Below are positions 20,276 to 28,823 of a DNA stretch of 64,000 nt, piece by piece. The position numbers were made by a program, and so were the translations under genes. The notes under the pieces were generated by a model, which was not told the DNA's origin, did no database searches, and worked only from the letters and a program-made list of their open reading frames with translations. Location: positions 7,936,001-8,000,000 of the forward strand of contig NZ_CP107819.1 in the NCBI RefSeq assembly GCF_036346295.1, written 5' to 3'. This stretch comes from Streptomyces sp. NBC_00536 (GTDB lineage Bacteria; Actinomycetota; Actinomycetes; Streptomycetales; Streptomycetaceae). Within the stretch, counting starts at the first letter, position 1; every line of letters starts with the position of its first letter.

Positions 20276-21769
20276 ATGACCTCACTTAACAACGTTAAGG
20301 AACCGGCTCCCGGTACTGCGGCTCCCGGTACTGCGGCTTCCGGCGTACCGGCCCCCGACGTGGTGGTCGTCGGCGCGGGCCCCACCGGGCTGGCCCTCGC
20401 CATCGACCTCACCCGCCGCGGCGTCCACGCCCTCGTCCTCGAACGGTCCGACACCCTCTTCCCCGGGTCGCGCGGCAAGGGACTCCAGCCGCGCACCCTG
20501 GAGGTCCTCGACGACCTCGGCGTCGGCGACGCGGTGCTGGCCCACAGCGCCACCGCGCTCATGGGCCGGATCTGGCAGGACGGAAAGCCGGTGGGCGAGC
20601 GCGACATGCTCGGCGACAGCGGGATCGGCGGCCCCACCGACACCGAGCCCCATCCGCGCGCCCGGCTGCTCCCGCAGTGGCGTACGCAGCAGATCCTCTT
20701 CGAACGCCTCACCGCACTGGGCGGCCGGGTCGCCTTCGGAACCGCCCTGACCGGCCTCGCCCAGGACTCCGCCGGGGTGACCGCGCGGCTCTCCGACGGC
20801 AGCGAGGTGCGCGCCGCCTATCTGGTCGCCGCCGACGGGGGCCGTTCCCTCGTCCGCCAGGCCGTGGGCATCGCCATGACCGCTCCGAGCGGGGAGGGCA
20901 TGGCCCCCGATCCGATGCTCGTCGCCGACATCCGGCTGCGCCCCGGCGCCCTGGACCGCGACCACTGGCACCTCTTCCCAGGCGAGGACGGCGGTTTCGC
21001 CGCGCTCTGTCCGCTGCCCGGCACCGACGATTACCAGCTCGTCGCGCGCACCGACGACCTCGATGTCCCCGCCGTCGTCGCCGCCCGCACCCACCTGAGC
21101 GCGCGGGACGTCACCGAGGTCCGCTGGGCCTCGGACTTCCGGCCGCGCGCGGCCATGGCCGACCGCTTCCGCGCCGGCCGGGTCCTGCTCGCGGGGGACG
21201 CGGCCCACGTGCACTCCCCGGCGGGCGGGCAGGGCCTCAACACCAGCGTCCAGGACGCCTACAACCTCGGCTGGAAGCTCGGCCAGATCCTGCGCCACGG
21301 CGCGGACCCGGCGCTCCTGCACACGTACCACCACGAGCGCGCGCCCGTCGCCGCACAGATGCTCGGCCTGTCGACCCGGATCCACCGGGGCGAGGAGGAA
21401 CGCGGGAAGGCCGGGCGCCAGCTCGGGCTGGGCTACCGGGGAGGCCCGCTCTCCGAGGGCTCGGCGGGCGCCCTGGAGGCGGGCGACCGCGCCCCCGACG
21501 GCCCGCTCCCGGACGGCCGCAGGCTCTTCGACCTGTTCCGGGGCCCGCACTTCACCCTGCTCACCGTCGGCACGGACATCGAACTCCCGCCCGTTGACGC
21601 CAAGTTCGTACGGATCCACCGGATCGGCGGCTACGAGCCGTACGGCCAGGGGGTCTTCCTGGTCCGCCCCGACGGATACGTCGGCTGGGCGGGCGAGGAC
21701 ACGGCCGGTCTGTCCCGCTACCTCGCCCGGTTCGGCGGTTCGGGCGGCTCAGCCGGCACAGGCGGGTAG
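20276..21769 (+). CDS. FAD-dependent monooxygenase (Rox/TetX-like, TetR-controlled)
   Basis: A 497-aa class A flavoprotein hydroxylase. The FAD motif VVGAGPTG is at about residues 34-41, the DG motif AADGGRS in the middle, and the GD motif LAGDAAHVHSPAGGQG near residue 305; a thioredoxin-like C-terminal domain follows. Proteins of this shape hydroxylate rifamycins, tetracyclines or polyketide aromatics. ATG 20276 is chosen; the GTG two codons earlier is possible. Codons 4-8 lie inside the second operator, so repressor binding would block the transcript start or early elongation. Divergent tetR control suggests induction by the substrate. A hairpin follows the stop. Confidence 0.93.
   Translation: MTSLNNVKEPAPGTAAPGTAASGVPAPDVVVVGAGPTGLALAIDLTRRGVHALVLERSDTLFPGSRGKGLQPRTLEVLDDLGVGDAVLAHSATALMGRIWQDGKPVGERDMLGDSGIGGPTDTEPHPRARLLPQWRTQQILFERLTALGGRVAFGTALTGLAQDSAGVTARLSDGSEVRAAYLVAADGGRSLVRQAVGIAMTAPSGEGMAPDPMLVADIRLRPGALDRDHWHLFPGEDGGFAALCPLPGTDDYQLVARTDDLDVPAVVAARTHLSARDVTEVRWASDFRPRAAMADRFRAGRVLLAGDAAHVHSPAGGQGLNTSVQDAYNLGWKLGQILRHGADPALLHTYHHERAPVAAQMLGLSTRIHRGEEERGKAGRQLGLGYRGGPLSEGSAGALEAGDRAPDGPLPDGRRLFDLFRGPHFTLLTVGTDIELPPVDAKFVRIHRIGGYEPYGQGVFLVRPDGYVGWAGEDTAGLSRYLARFGGSGGSAGTGG
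20285..20299. promoter_or_regulatory. TetR operator 2 (CTTAACAACGTTAAG) inside the monooxygenase 5' end
   Basis: A palindrome with perfect 6-bp arms CTTAAC/GTTAAG, 39 bp from operator 1 and the same half-sites. It overlaps codons 4-8 of the monooxygenase. Shared half-sites make joint repression very likely; binding itself is inferred. Confidence 0.78.
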
Positions 21770-21774
21770 CCCGG

Positions 21775-21799
21775 CCGCGGTGGCGAACCGCCGCCGCGG
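21775..21799. terminator. Hairpin after monooxygenase
   Basis: 11-bp arms with one G-T pair (21775-21785 and 21789-21799) and a 3-base loop, six bases after the stop codon. Confidence 0.6.
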
Positions 21800-22103
21800 C
21801 CGCGGTCGTCAGGGCCGGGGGGTCGGGTCAGGGCGTGGCCGACCGGCGGCGGTGACGGTTTCGGCCGCCGGGGTCGAAGTCGGGCCAAGTATCAGAACCG
21901 CCGAAGAGCGGACGAAGCGTCGTGTTAGCGTCACACAGAGCCACCAAGGGTTCACTGTGTGCCCCAACTGATGCCCGTGTCAGCTCACTTCACCGGTTCC
22001 ATGATCGTGGTGCCCCGGAGGCCGGCCTCGTTTCCGCCTCCGGTTCCTGACGCATGTCACGCCGTGCTCCGGCACGCCCGAACGGCAGGAAAGGGAACAG
22101 ACC
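21800..22103. other. Intergenic region upstream of the CocE/PepX-type hydrolase
   Basis: No gene is seen in these 304 bases. They hold an inverted repeat CACACAG-N16-CTGTGTG (21932-21961), a 12-bp palindrome GAGGCCGGCCTC near 22016, a possible -10 (TTAGCGT near 21925), and AAAGGGA before the ATG at 22104. A promoter for the downstream hydrolase is the likely content. Confidence 0.4.
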
Positions 22104-23954
22104 ATGAACGCATCCCAGGACGATTCGGCCCGCCCGCTCACCCCCGCACAGCTGGCACAGGTCGCCGACAGCGGGATCTGGGCATCCAGCACGACGGTCA
22201 ACCAGGACGCGGCCAACGTCGGCCAGGCGCTGGTGGCCACGCTGCAAGGCAACGCCGCCCAGGGCGTGCTCACGCCCGAACTGCAGAAGCTGGTCGCCGA
22301 CGTGCAGCGCGTGGCCACCGTCGGATTCCCGCGGATCGTCGCCGAGGACGGGACCCGGCTCTCCGCCCACACCATCCGGCTCAACACCGCCGAGCCGCGG
22401 CCCCTGGTGATCGTGCCGTCCGGCTGGACCCCGTTCGGCTGGGTGCTGTTCGAGTACGCGCACCTCCAGCTGGCGCTCAGGGGGTACCACGTACTGGCGT
22501 ACACCCCGCGGGGACTGGGCCTGACCACCCAGACCCCCAGCGGTGCCTACATCGACGCCTTCTGGACCTCCGGCGGGACCATCGACGTCGCGGGCCCCCT
22601 GGACCGGTCCGACGGCTCGTCGGTCATCGACTACGCGGAGGAGTTCTTCCAGCCGACTTCGATCGGGTTCCTCGGCGAATCCTACGGATCCGGGATCAGC
22701 CAGCTCGTCGCGGCGCACGATCCCCGCGAGCGGGTCAAGGCGGTCGTCGCGCTGAGCACCTGGGGCAACCTGGCCACCAGCCTGCTGCACCACGACACCC
22801 GCCACCTCCAGGCCGTCACCTCGCTGGTGAACTTCACCGGCGGCCCCGTGGAACGCAAGTTCGACGAGGCGACCCGGCAGATCCTGCAGGACTTCGACCT
22901 CGGCCAGAACCTCGACGGCGTGCGGGACTGGGGCTGGGAGCGCGCTCCGGAGCGCTACCTGGAGGACACCAACGGCCGGGAGATCCCGACCTTCTTCTCC
23001 AACACCTGGCACGAGACCCTCTTCCCGGTCAACCAGGTGCTGGAGACCTTCAACCAGCTGACCGTGCCCAAGCGGCTGAACATGTGGATCGGGGACCACG
23101 CGGCGCCGGAGGGTGCCGGGCTCACCATTCCGCTCAGCGGGCCTAACACGCCGGTCGCCGAGGCCTTCGCCTGGCTGGACCACCACCTGCTGGAGGTCCA
23201 GAACGACGTGCCCAACTGGTCCCCGGTCAGCAACCAGGTCATGTTCACCTACCTCACCGAGCCGGACCCCGGCACCGGCCAGAACGTGATCACTCGGCCC
23301 GCCGTACGCGAGCAGGTGCAGAGCTGGGACGAGCTGACGACCCGGGTCGAGCGCTGGTACCTGGCCGACTCCGCCGACGGCGGCCAGGACGGCGCTCTGA
23401 CGGCCGCTCTGGCCCCCGCTCCGAACCCGGGCCGGCAACGGGAGTTCTTCGCCGGGAGCCTGACCGAGGCCACCGCCGTCGACGCCGTCATGACCACCGG
23501 CCAGGCCGAGTGGAAGGGCAACCCGAAGATCTACGAGACCGAGAAGTTCAACCGGCAGAAACTCCTCGTCTGGAGCACCGAACCGCTGGCCGCCACCGCG
23601 GAGGGCGGCTCCGGCCGCCGGGTCCGGGGCATCCCGCGGGTGCACCTGACCGTACGCAGTACGGCCGCCTCCGCGACCCTGGTGGCCTACCTCTTCGACA
23701 TCGACCCGGACGGCAATACCGCCCGGATCATCGCCCACGAGCCCTACACCCTGACGGCCCTCACCCCGGACCAGGACACCACCGTCGACTGGCCCCTGCA
23801 GGCCGCCGCCTACGACCTGCCCGACGGCCACCGCCTCGCCCTGGTGGTCAACAGCCGGGACCAGCTGTACTCGCACGCCGGAGTCGAGGGCAGCACCACC
23901 ACGATCAGCTCGTCCGACACCGACCCGTCCTACCTGGACCTGCCGCTCGGCTAG
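22104..23954 (+). CDS. CocE/NonD-family (X-Pro dipeptidyl-peptidase-like) hydrolase
   Basis: A 616-aa alpha/beta hydrolase with a C-terminal jelly-roll domain. The nucleophile elbow is GFLGESYGSG (Ser near residue 195); the acid and His loops lie in the following 200 residues (WHETLFP, IGDHAAPEG). Residues about 470-610 match the PepX_C beta-sandwich (VRGIPRVHLTVRSTAASATLVAYLFDID). Family members cleave X-Pro peptides, cocaine-like esters or glutaryl amides. There is no signal peptide, so it is cytosolic unless exported otherwise. ATG 22104 has AAAGGGA seven bases upstream. A strong hairpin separates it from the convergent membrane-anchored gene. Confidence 0.88.
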   Translation: MNASQDDSARPLTPAQLAQVADSGIWASSTTVNQDAANVGQALVATLQGNAAQGVLTPELQKLVADVQRVATVGFPRIVAEDGTRLSAHTIRLNTAEPRPLVIVPSGWTPFGWVLFEYAHLQLALRGYHVLAYTPRGLGLTTQTPSGAYIDAFWTSGGTIDVAGPLDRSDGSSVIDYAEEFFQPTSIGFLGESYGSGISQLVAAHDPRERVKAVVALSTWGNLATSLLHHDTRHLQAVTSLVNFTGGPVERKFDEATRQILQDFDLGQNLDGVRDWGWERAPERYLEDTNGREIPTFFSNTWHETLFPVNQVLETFNQLTVPKRLNMWIGDHAAPEGAGLTIPLSGPNTPVAEAFAWLDHHLLEVQNDVPNWSPVSNQVMFTYLTEPDPGTGQNVITRPAVREQVQSWDELTTRVERWYLADSADGGQDGALTAALAPAPNPGRQREFFAGSLTEATAVDAVMTTGQAEWKGNPKIYETEKFNRQKLLVWSTEPLAATAEGGSGRRVRGIPRVHLTVRSTAASATLVAYLFDIDPDGNTARIIAHEPYTLTALTPDQDTTVDWPLQAAAYDLPDGHRLALVVNSRDQLYSHAGVEGSTTTISSSDTDPSYLDLPLG

Positions 23955-23965
23955 CCCGGTGGTGC

Positions 23966-24017
23966 GGGCGGCGCCGCGGCCCGTGGGGGAAAGCCCCCCG
24001 GACCGCGGCGCCCGCCC
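23966..24017. terminator. Bidirectional terminator
   Basis: Long GC-rich inverted repeat, left arm near 23966-23988 and right arm near 23993-24017, with one unpaired base, between convergent stop codons at 23954 and 24039. Confidence 0.75.
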
Positions 24018-24038
24018 GCCGCGCGCCGGCCCGCCCGC

Positions 24039-24869
24039 TCAGGAGGACGTACGCACCCGGGACGGGCGGCCCGAGCCGCGCGTCAGGGAGTACCCGAAGA
24101 GGCCCGCGAGGGCCCCGAGCACACCGCCCGCCGCGGTCCAGATCCAGCGGTCGGACCACCAGCCGCCGGACCAGCCGTCCTCCGGCTCGCGCAGCGATCC
24201 GGTCACCGTGGCGGGGACCAGCGGCGCGGCGAGCGCTCCGTCCACGGCGGTGGCGCCGCCCGTCTCCGTCACGGCGGCCTCGACCGACGCCCGTACCGGC
24301 AGGCCGAGGTCCTCGTCCTTGAGGGACACGACCGTCAGGCGTACGTAATAGCTCCCCGGCAGCGGGTCGTTGGCCCACGGCTCGGCCGCGGCACGCACCG
24401 TGCGCAGCGTGCAGGACAGCTCGACCGAGGCCGCTTCCTTCGCCGCCGCCCGCTGCTGCGTGCCGTAGGTGCACGCCTGGCGGCGGCGCAGTCCGTCGTA
24501 CACGTCGAGCTGCCAGGTCGAGGCGCCGTGCCGGGCCGCGGACTCGGGCAGCGTGACCGTCGCCCTCACCGTCACCCGCTGCTGCGCGTCGACGGGCAGC
24601 ACCCAGTACAGGTAGTCCCCGGTGGACGCGGCGGCCGTGGCCTGCTGGCCCGGACGGAACGCGGCGGCCGTACGGAAACTCGTGCCCGCCTCGGTCGGAG
24701 CCGACGCACCGGACGATGCCCCGGACGCGCCGCCCTTGCCGGAACCCGGGGTGGAGCTCGGGCCGGAAGGCGCGGGGGTGTCCGCCACCGCCGGCGAGGC
24801 CGATCCCGCCACCGCGAGGGCGGCGGTACCCGCGAGCAGAGCCGCGGTCAATCTACTTACAGTGCGCAT
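24039..24869 (-). CDS. Exported, C-terminally membrane-anchored protein, partner of VWA protein
   Basis: A 276-aa protein of unknown function. It has a signal peptide (SRLTAALLAGTAALAVAGSASPAVA), a Gly/Ser/Pro-rich spacer, an extracellular beta-rich domain with a conserved-looking Cys pair (RRRQACTYG and VELSCTLR, about residues 155-185), and one C-terminal membrane helix (WIWTAAGGVLGALAGLFGYSL) with a basic tail. ATG 24869 shares its A with the stop of the VWA gene (TGATG) and has GGAGG nine bases upstream, so the pair is coupled. The architecture mirrors the extracellular and membrane layout of its VWA partner, suggesting a two-subunit surface complex; that is inference. Confidence 0.8.
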   Translation of the reverse strand: MRTVSRLTAALLAGTAALAVAGSASPAVADTPAPSGPSSTPGSGKGGASGASSGASAPTEAGTSFRTAAAFRPGQQATAAASTGDYLYWVLPVDAQQRVTVRATVTLPESAARHGASTWQLDVYDGLRRRQACTYGTQQRAAAKEAASVELSCTLRTVRAAAEPWANDPLPGSYYVRLTVVSLKDEDLGLPVRASVEAAVTETGGATAVDGALAAPLVPATVTGSLREPEDGWSGGWWSDRWIWTAAGGVLGALAGLFGYSLTRGSGRPSRVRTSS

Positions 24870-26149
24870 CAGTTGGTCCTCCAGACGGAGATTCGCCAGC
24901 GCGAGACCCAGCCCCACACCAGACCGGCCAGCAGCCCGGTCAGCACCAGCACGCCCAGCAGCCACCAGCCGTGCCCGAGCCCGAAGGCGGCGGCGTCCGA
25001 CGCCCCGTCCGGGCCGTCCACCAGATCGATGGTCAGCTCGACGGGCATGCCGGGAGCGGTCTTCACGGACGGGGACGCCGAGAAGGAGTTGCTGACCTGG
25101 ATGCACACGGTCTCGGCCGTCGGCGAGGCGTCCTTGCCCGTGTCGTCGTCGCCGGCAGCCTTCGGATAGCGCAGGCCGGTCGAGACGACGTCGGTGCGCC
25201 CGTCACCCGCCTCCGCCCCTCGTACGATCTCCCGCCCGTGGACGGTCGTCGCCCGCAACAGGACGCCGTAGTCGTTGTTGACGGCGCGGTCGGCGGCGAT
25301 GCTCACCGAAGCCCGCAGCTCCTGACCGGGCTTGACGTCCACCCGGTACCAGCGGTGCTCGCCGAAGGTCTCGCGGTCGCTGTAGAGACCGGCCTTCAGC
25401 TGCGGCGCGCCCGCGCACTGCTTCGCACCCTCGGTCGCCACCGGGTTGACCACCGGATCAGCCGCCCGGTCGACCAATTGGCGTACCCGGCCGGACAGTT
25501 CGGCCTTGTGCTGCACCGCGGTGTACGTACCGCCGGTGGCCTCCGCGATACAGGTCAGCTGCGCACGCGTCTTGGCGTCGGGGACCAGGCCGAGGGTGTC
25601 GATGGTGAGGTGGATGCCCTTGGCCGCGATGTCCCGGGCCACCTCGCAGGGGTCGAGCGGCGCGCAGGTGTCCTCGCCGTCGGTGATCAGCACGATCCGC
25701 TTGGTGGCACCCCCGCCGTCGAGGTCCTGGGCGGCGGCGAGCAGGGCCGGACCGATCGGTGTCCACCCGGTGGGAGCCAGCGTGGCCACGGCGGTCTTCG
25801 CCTCGGTCCGGTTCAACGGCCCGACCGGGTACAGCTGCTTGGTGTCCTTGCAGCCGAGCGCCTTGTCCTCACCGGCGTAGGTGGCCCCCAGGGTCCGTAT
25901 GCCGAGCCGCACCTCGTCCGGCACCGCGTCGATGACCTCGTTGAAGGCCTGCTTCGCCGCCGCCATCCGGGACTGACCGTCGATGTCGGTCGCCCGCATG
26001 GAGCCGCTGACGTCCAGGACGAGGTCGACCTTGGGAGGCTCCTTGGCCGTTGGTCCGTCTGCGGCGACGGCGCTCGCCGGGAAGAGCCCGACCGCCAGGG
26101 CGGCGAGCAGGCCGCACGCCCCGGCAGCCAGCCGTTTTCTTGTGATCAT
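24869..26149 (-). CDS. VWA-domain surface protein, signal peptide and C-terminal membrane anchor
   Basis: A 426-aa exported protein. After a signal peptide (GLLAALAVGLFPASAVA), a von Willebrand factor A domain (about residues 38-230) has the metal-binding MIDAS motif DVSGSM, with Thr in PTGWTPIGPAL and Asp in LITDGEDTC completing the site. A beta-rich region follows (about 250-380), and one transmembrane helix (GWWLLGVLVLTGLLAGLVWGWV) near the end leaves a short basic tail. VWA domains bind protein partners through a metal ion. It is the first gene of a coupled pair and divergent from the esterase at 26213, 63 bases away. Confidence 0.88.
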   Translation of the reverse strand: MITRKRLAAGACGLLAALAVGLFPASAVAADGPTAKEPPKVDLVLDVSGSMRATDIDGQSRMAAAKQAFNEVIDAVPDEVRLGIRTLGATYAGEDKALGCKDTKQLYPVGPLNRTEAKTAVATLAPTGWTPIGPALLAAAQDLDGGGATKRIVLITDGEDTCAPLDPCEVARDIAAKGIHLTIDTLGLVPDAKTRAQLTCIAEATGGTYTAVQHKAELSGRVRQLVDRAADPVVNPVATEGAKQCAGAPQLKAGLYSDRETFGEHRWYRVDVKPGQELRASVSIAADRAVNNDYGVLLRATTVHGREIVRGAEAGDGRTDVVSTGLRYPKAAGDDDTGKDASPTAETVCIQVSNSFSASPSVKTAPGMPVELTIDLVDGPDGASDAAAFGLGHGWWLLGVLVLTGLLAGLVWGWVSRWRISVWRTN

Positions 26150-26212
26150 CGCCGGATCGTATTGAGGATCTCCCGGCAATCCAAAACGGGGCGGCGTGGT
26201 TGACTGCCCCGT

Positions 26213-27235
26213 ATGGACCACCCGCGAGCGCTCCCCGGGAACGCGCCCCCCTTCGACCCCGAACTCGGCGCGGCGCTGGAATCTTTGGGCGCCGGGGCGA
26301 GGGAGCCGTTCACCCCGGAGAACCTCGCCGCCCGGCAGCGGCGGGACGCCGCGGCCCGGCCCAGACCGACGCTCGGCGAACTGCGGGCCGACGGCCGCTT
26401 CGAGGTCGGCGAGCTGCGCGTGCCGGGAGCGGAGCCCGGGCAGGACGTCACGCTGGTGAGCGCACGGCCCGCCGGGAGCACCGGGACGCTGCCGCTGCTG
26501 TACTACATGCACGGCGGCGGCATGCTCATGGGCAACGCGTGGTCCGTCCTGCCGAGGCTGCTGCGCGAATGGGCCCTCGCGCTGGAACTGGCCGTCGTAT
26601 CCGTCGAATACCGGCTGGCCCCGGGGACGCGGTACCCCGGACCGCTGGAGGACTGCTACGCCGGACTCGGCTGGGTGGCCGCGCACGCGGCGGCGACGGG
26701 CATCGACGCGGACCGCATCGTGATCGGAGGGAAGAGCGCCGGCGGCGGACTCGCCGCGGCGCTAGCCCTGCTCACCCGCGACCGCGGCGGGCCGGCCCCG
26801 ATCGGGCAGCTGCTCATGTGCCCCATGCTCGACGACCGCAACGACACCCACTCCAGCCACCAGATGGCCGGCCTCGACACCTGGGACCGCACCTCCAACG
26901 CGACGGCGTGGCAGGCGCTGCTGGGCGACCGGTACGGCGCCGCCGACGTGCCGCCGTACGCGGCCGCCGCCCGTGCCACGGACCTGTCCGGGCTGCCCCC
27001 GGCCTACATCGACGTCGGCTCGGCCGAGACCTTACGGGACGAGTCCGTGGCCTACGCCAACGCGCTCTGGCAGGCCGGTGGCCAAGCCGAACTGCACGTG
27101 TGGCCGGGCGCCTTCCACGGCTTCGACACCCTCGCCCCCACGGCCGCGCTCAGCCAGGATGCCCGCGCCGCCCGCACCCAGTGGCTCCGCCGCATCCTCA
27201 CCCGGCCACCCGCGACCGACGGCCCGGCCCGCTGA
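26213..27235 (+). CDS. HSL-family alpha/beta hydrolase (esterase) with a TTA codon
   Basis: A 340-aa hormone-sensitive-lipase-type esterase. The oxyanion motif is MHGGGM (about residue 101), the nucleophile Ser is in GGKSAGGG (about 180), and the acid and base are Asp in YIDVGSAE and His in GAFHGFD. It hydrolyses short acyl esters in the cytosol. No ribosome site is seen before ATG 26213, so the transcript may be leaderless. Codon 274 is TTA (27032-27034), the rarest codon in Streptomyces, which would make translation depend on the bldA tRNA and so on late growth. It is divergent from the VWA gene. Confidence 0.92.
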   Translation: MDHPRALPGNAPPFDPELGAALESLGAGAREPFTPENLAARQRRDAAARPRPTLGELRADGRFEVGELRVPGAEPGQDVTLVSARPAGSTGTLPLLYYMHGGGMLMGNAWSVLPRLLREWALALELAVVSVEYRLAPGTRYPGPLEDCYAGLGWVAAHAAATGIDADRIVIGGKSAGGGLAAALALLTRDRGGPAPIGQLLMCPMLDDRNDTHSSHQMAGLDTWDRTSNATAWQALLGDRYGAADVPPYAAAARATDLSGLPPAYIDVGSAETLRDESVAYANALWQAGGQAELHVWPGAFHGFDTLAPTAALSQDARAARTQWLRRILTRPPATDGPAR

Positions 27236-27243
27236 GCGGTCGG

Positions 27244-27636
27244 CTACGGGCCCGCCGCCCCCGCCGCACGGAAGAGGGCCAGCAGGTCCCGGGCCGGCTG
27301 GGCGTCCGGGTGGAAGAACTGCTTGGCCAGGCCGGCCGGGACGGCCGTTCCGTGCATGCGGACCTCGTGGCAGCTGAAGCAGAACGCCGCCTCGAACAGC
27401 ACCTGGTCGAGCGAGTCCTCGTACGCCCGCACGCCCCAGCCGGGCCAGAACCCGCAGCGGTGCTGCTCGCTGCCGGGCAGGCTCCCGATCAGGGTCAGGG
27501 CGGTGGCGGCCTCGCTCCCGGTCCAGTGGGCCACCACCGGGCCGGGGTAGGGGTCGTCCGGCCCGGTCGGCACGGCGGAGATCCGTACGACCTCGATCAG
27601 TGCGGTGGCGGCGACGGCCTCGGCGGGGAGCTGCAT
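27244..27636 (-). CDS. Hypothetical protein, 130 aa, cysteine-containing
   Basis: Not recognised. The frame has good actinobacterial codon use and protein-like composition: a strand-rich first half (ATALIEVVRISAVPT), a central TLIGSLPGSEQHRCGFWPGWG, and FCFSCHEVRMHG near residue 90. The CFSCH string fits the haem c pattern, but there is no signal peptide, so it is more likely two free or zinc-binding cysteines. It converges with the esterase gene, with eight bases between stops. It looks like a small intracellular protein with a role that cannot be named. Confidence 0.6.
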   Translation of the reverse strand: MQLPAEAVAATALIEVVRISAVPTGPDDPYPGPVVAHWTGSEAATALTLIGSLPGSEQHRCGFWPGWGVRAYEDSLDQVLFEAAFCFSCHEVRMHGTAVPAGLAKQFFHPDAQPARDLLALFRAAGAAGP

Positions 27637-27761
27637 GTGCGCAGTCTGCCCGCAGGGGCGGCGCCCGGTTGAGGCGGGTCCGGGAGAGGCCCCGCGAGCA
27701 GCCGGGCCCGTTACTGGCTCCGGCCTCTGGGCTGTCAGAGGGACCTGGTAGCAATGGAGCC

Positions 27762-28757
27762 ATGATCAGCAGTGATGAGATGGGCGTGCTCGCCCGGGAA
27801 CTGGCCGGCCGCGCCGTCGGTCTGCGCTGGAACGAGGCGGACTTGCGGCGGCTCGTGGACGGGCTGCCGGGCGGGGGCGCCGTGCTCGTCCCGGTCGGTG
27901 CCCGGGAGCGGGAATGGGCTCCGCTGGAGGAATTCCTGGAAGTCGTGGTGCCGTTGGGCCGCCCCGCACCGGAGCCGCGCGCTCAGGCCGTGGAGTACCG
28001 GCGGGCGGCCGACGCGGTGCGCGGCGTGCTCGGGGACGCCACGTACGGCGGCAGCCACGGGAGCACCGGACCGTACGGGCGGCGCGAAGGACGGCCCCTG
28101 TGGGGCAGCCCGTTCCTGCGCTGGCGCCAGGACGGGGTGACGCTGGAACTCCGGGCCGGGCCGGCCGGACCGGAGTTGGTGCTGCAGCCCAGCGCGCCGT
28201 GGGAGTCGTGGTACGCGCTCGGCGGCCGGGGATTCGTCGGAGTCCTGGAGGGCAGCGGGGCACCGCTGGAGCACCCGCGGTGGGAGTCGGCCGGTGACTG
28301 GGACGGCCTGAAGCTCTCGATCGGCGCGTTCCTGCGGACGCTGCCCGCGGTGACGGTGGCGACCGGGATGTCCCAGAGCCTGTCCCTGTACGGGCGGGTC
28401 GGTGACGCGGCGCCCATCATGTTCGACATCGTCTGCGACGACCGGCTCTACCTCGGGTACTGCGAGTACCTGGTCGAGGACGCGGCGCGCGGCGAGAAGG
28501 CCGCCGGACTGGGCTGGACCCGGCGCGAGTCGCTGCCGCCCGGGCACATACGGGCCGGGGACGACGGCGAGCCGCCGTGGCGGGTCGACGCGGGCGGCCC
28601 CGGGGAGGTGCGGGCCCCGGACATGGCCTCCCTGATCGTCCGCACGGCGCAGGCCGCGGGTGTGCGCCGGGCCACCGACCTGATGATCGGTGGCGAGGGC
28701 GCGTACCGGCGCCCGTACGAACTCCACTTCGCGGAACTCGCGATGGCCACCTGCTGA
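27762..28757 (+). CDS. Hypothetical protein, possible TY-Chap/YbjN-like fold
   Basis: A 331-aa cytosolic protein, not firmly recognised. It has no signal peptide or membrane segment. The N-terminal half carries repeated Trp/Arg motifs (WNEADLRRLVDGL, WGSPFLRWRQDG); the C-terminal part (MFDIVCDDRLYLGYCEYLVEDA, AAGLGWTRRESLPPGHI, LIVRTAQAAGVRRATDLMIG) recalls TY-Chap/YbjN-like peptide-binding proteins, seen in actinobacterial regions near secretion and toxin genes. This family hint is weak. ATG 27762 follows GGAG at short distance. It is followed by a secreted protein gene 66 bases later on the same strand. Confidence 0.65.
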   Translation: MISSDEMGVLARELAGRAVGLRWNEADLRRLVDGLPGGGAVLVPVGAREREWAPLEEFLEVVVPLGRPAPEPRAQAVEYRRAADAVRGVLGDATYGGSHGSTGPYGRREGRPLWGSPFLRWRQDGVTLELRAGPAGPELVLQPSAPWESWYALGGRGFVGVLEGSGAPLEHPRWESAGDWDGLKLSIGAFLRTLPAVTVATGMSQSLSLYGRVGDAAPIMFDIVCDDRLYLGYCEYLVEDAARGEKAAGLGWTRRESLPPGHIRAGDDGEPPWRVDAGGPGEVRAPDMASLIVRTAQAAGVRRATDLMIGGEGAYRRPYELHFAELAMATC

Positions 28758-28823
28758 CCGGCCGCCAGCACGGCATCCCCATCCCGGCATCCCCATCCCC
28801 GCATCATCCGAAGGAGACAGATC

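Noticed and set aside
27244..27636. CXXCH haem c motif (CFSCH) in a small protein
   Set aside because: No signal peptide or export feature and no cytochrome-like sequence around it; the match is most simply a pair of cysteines.
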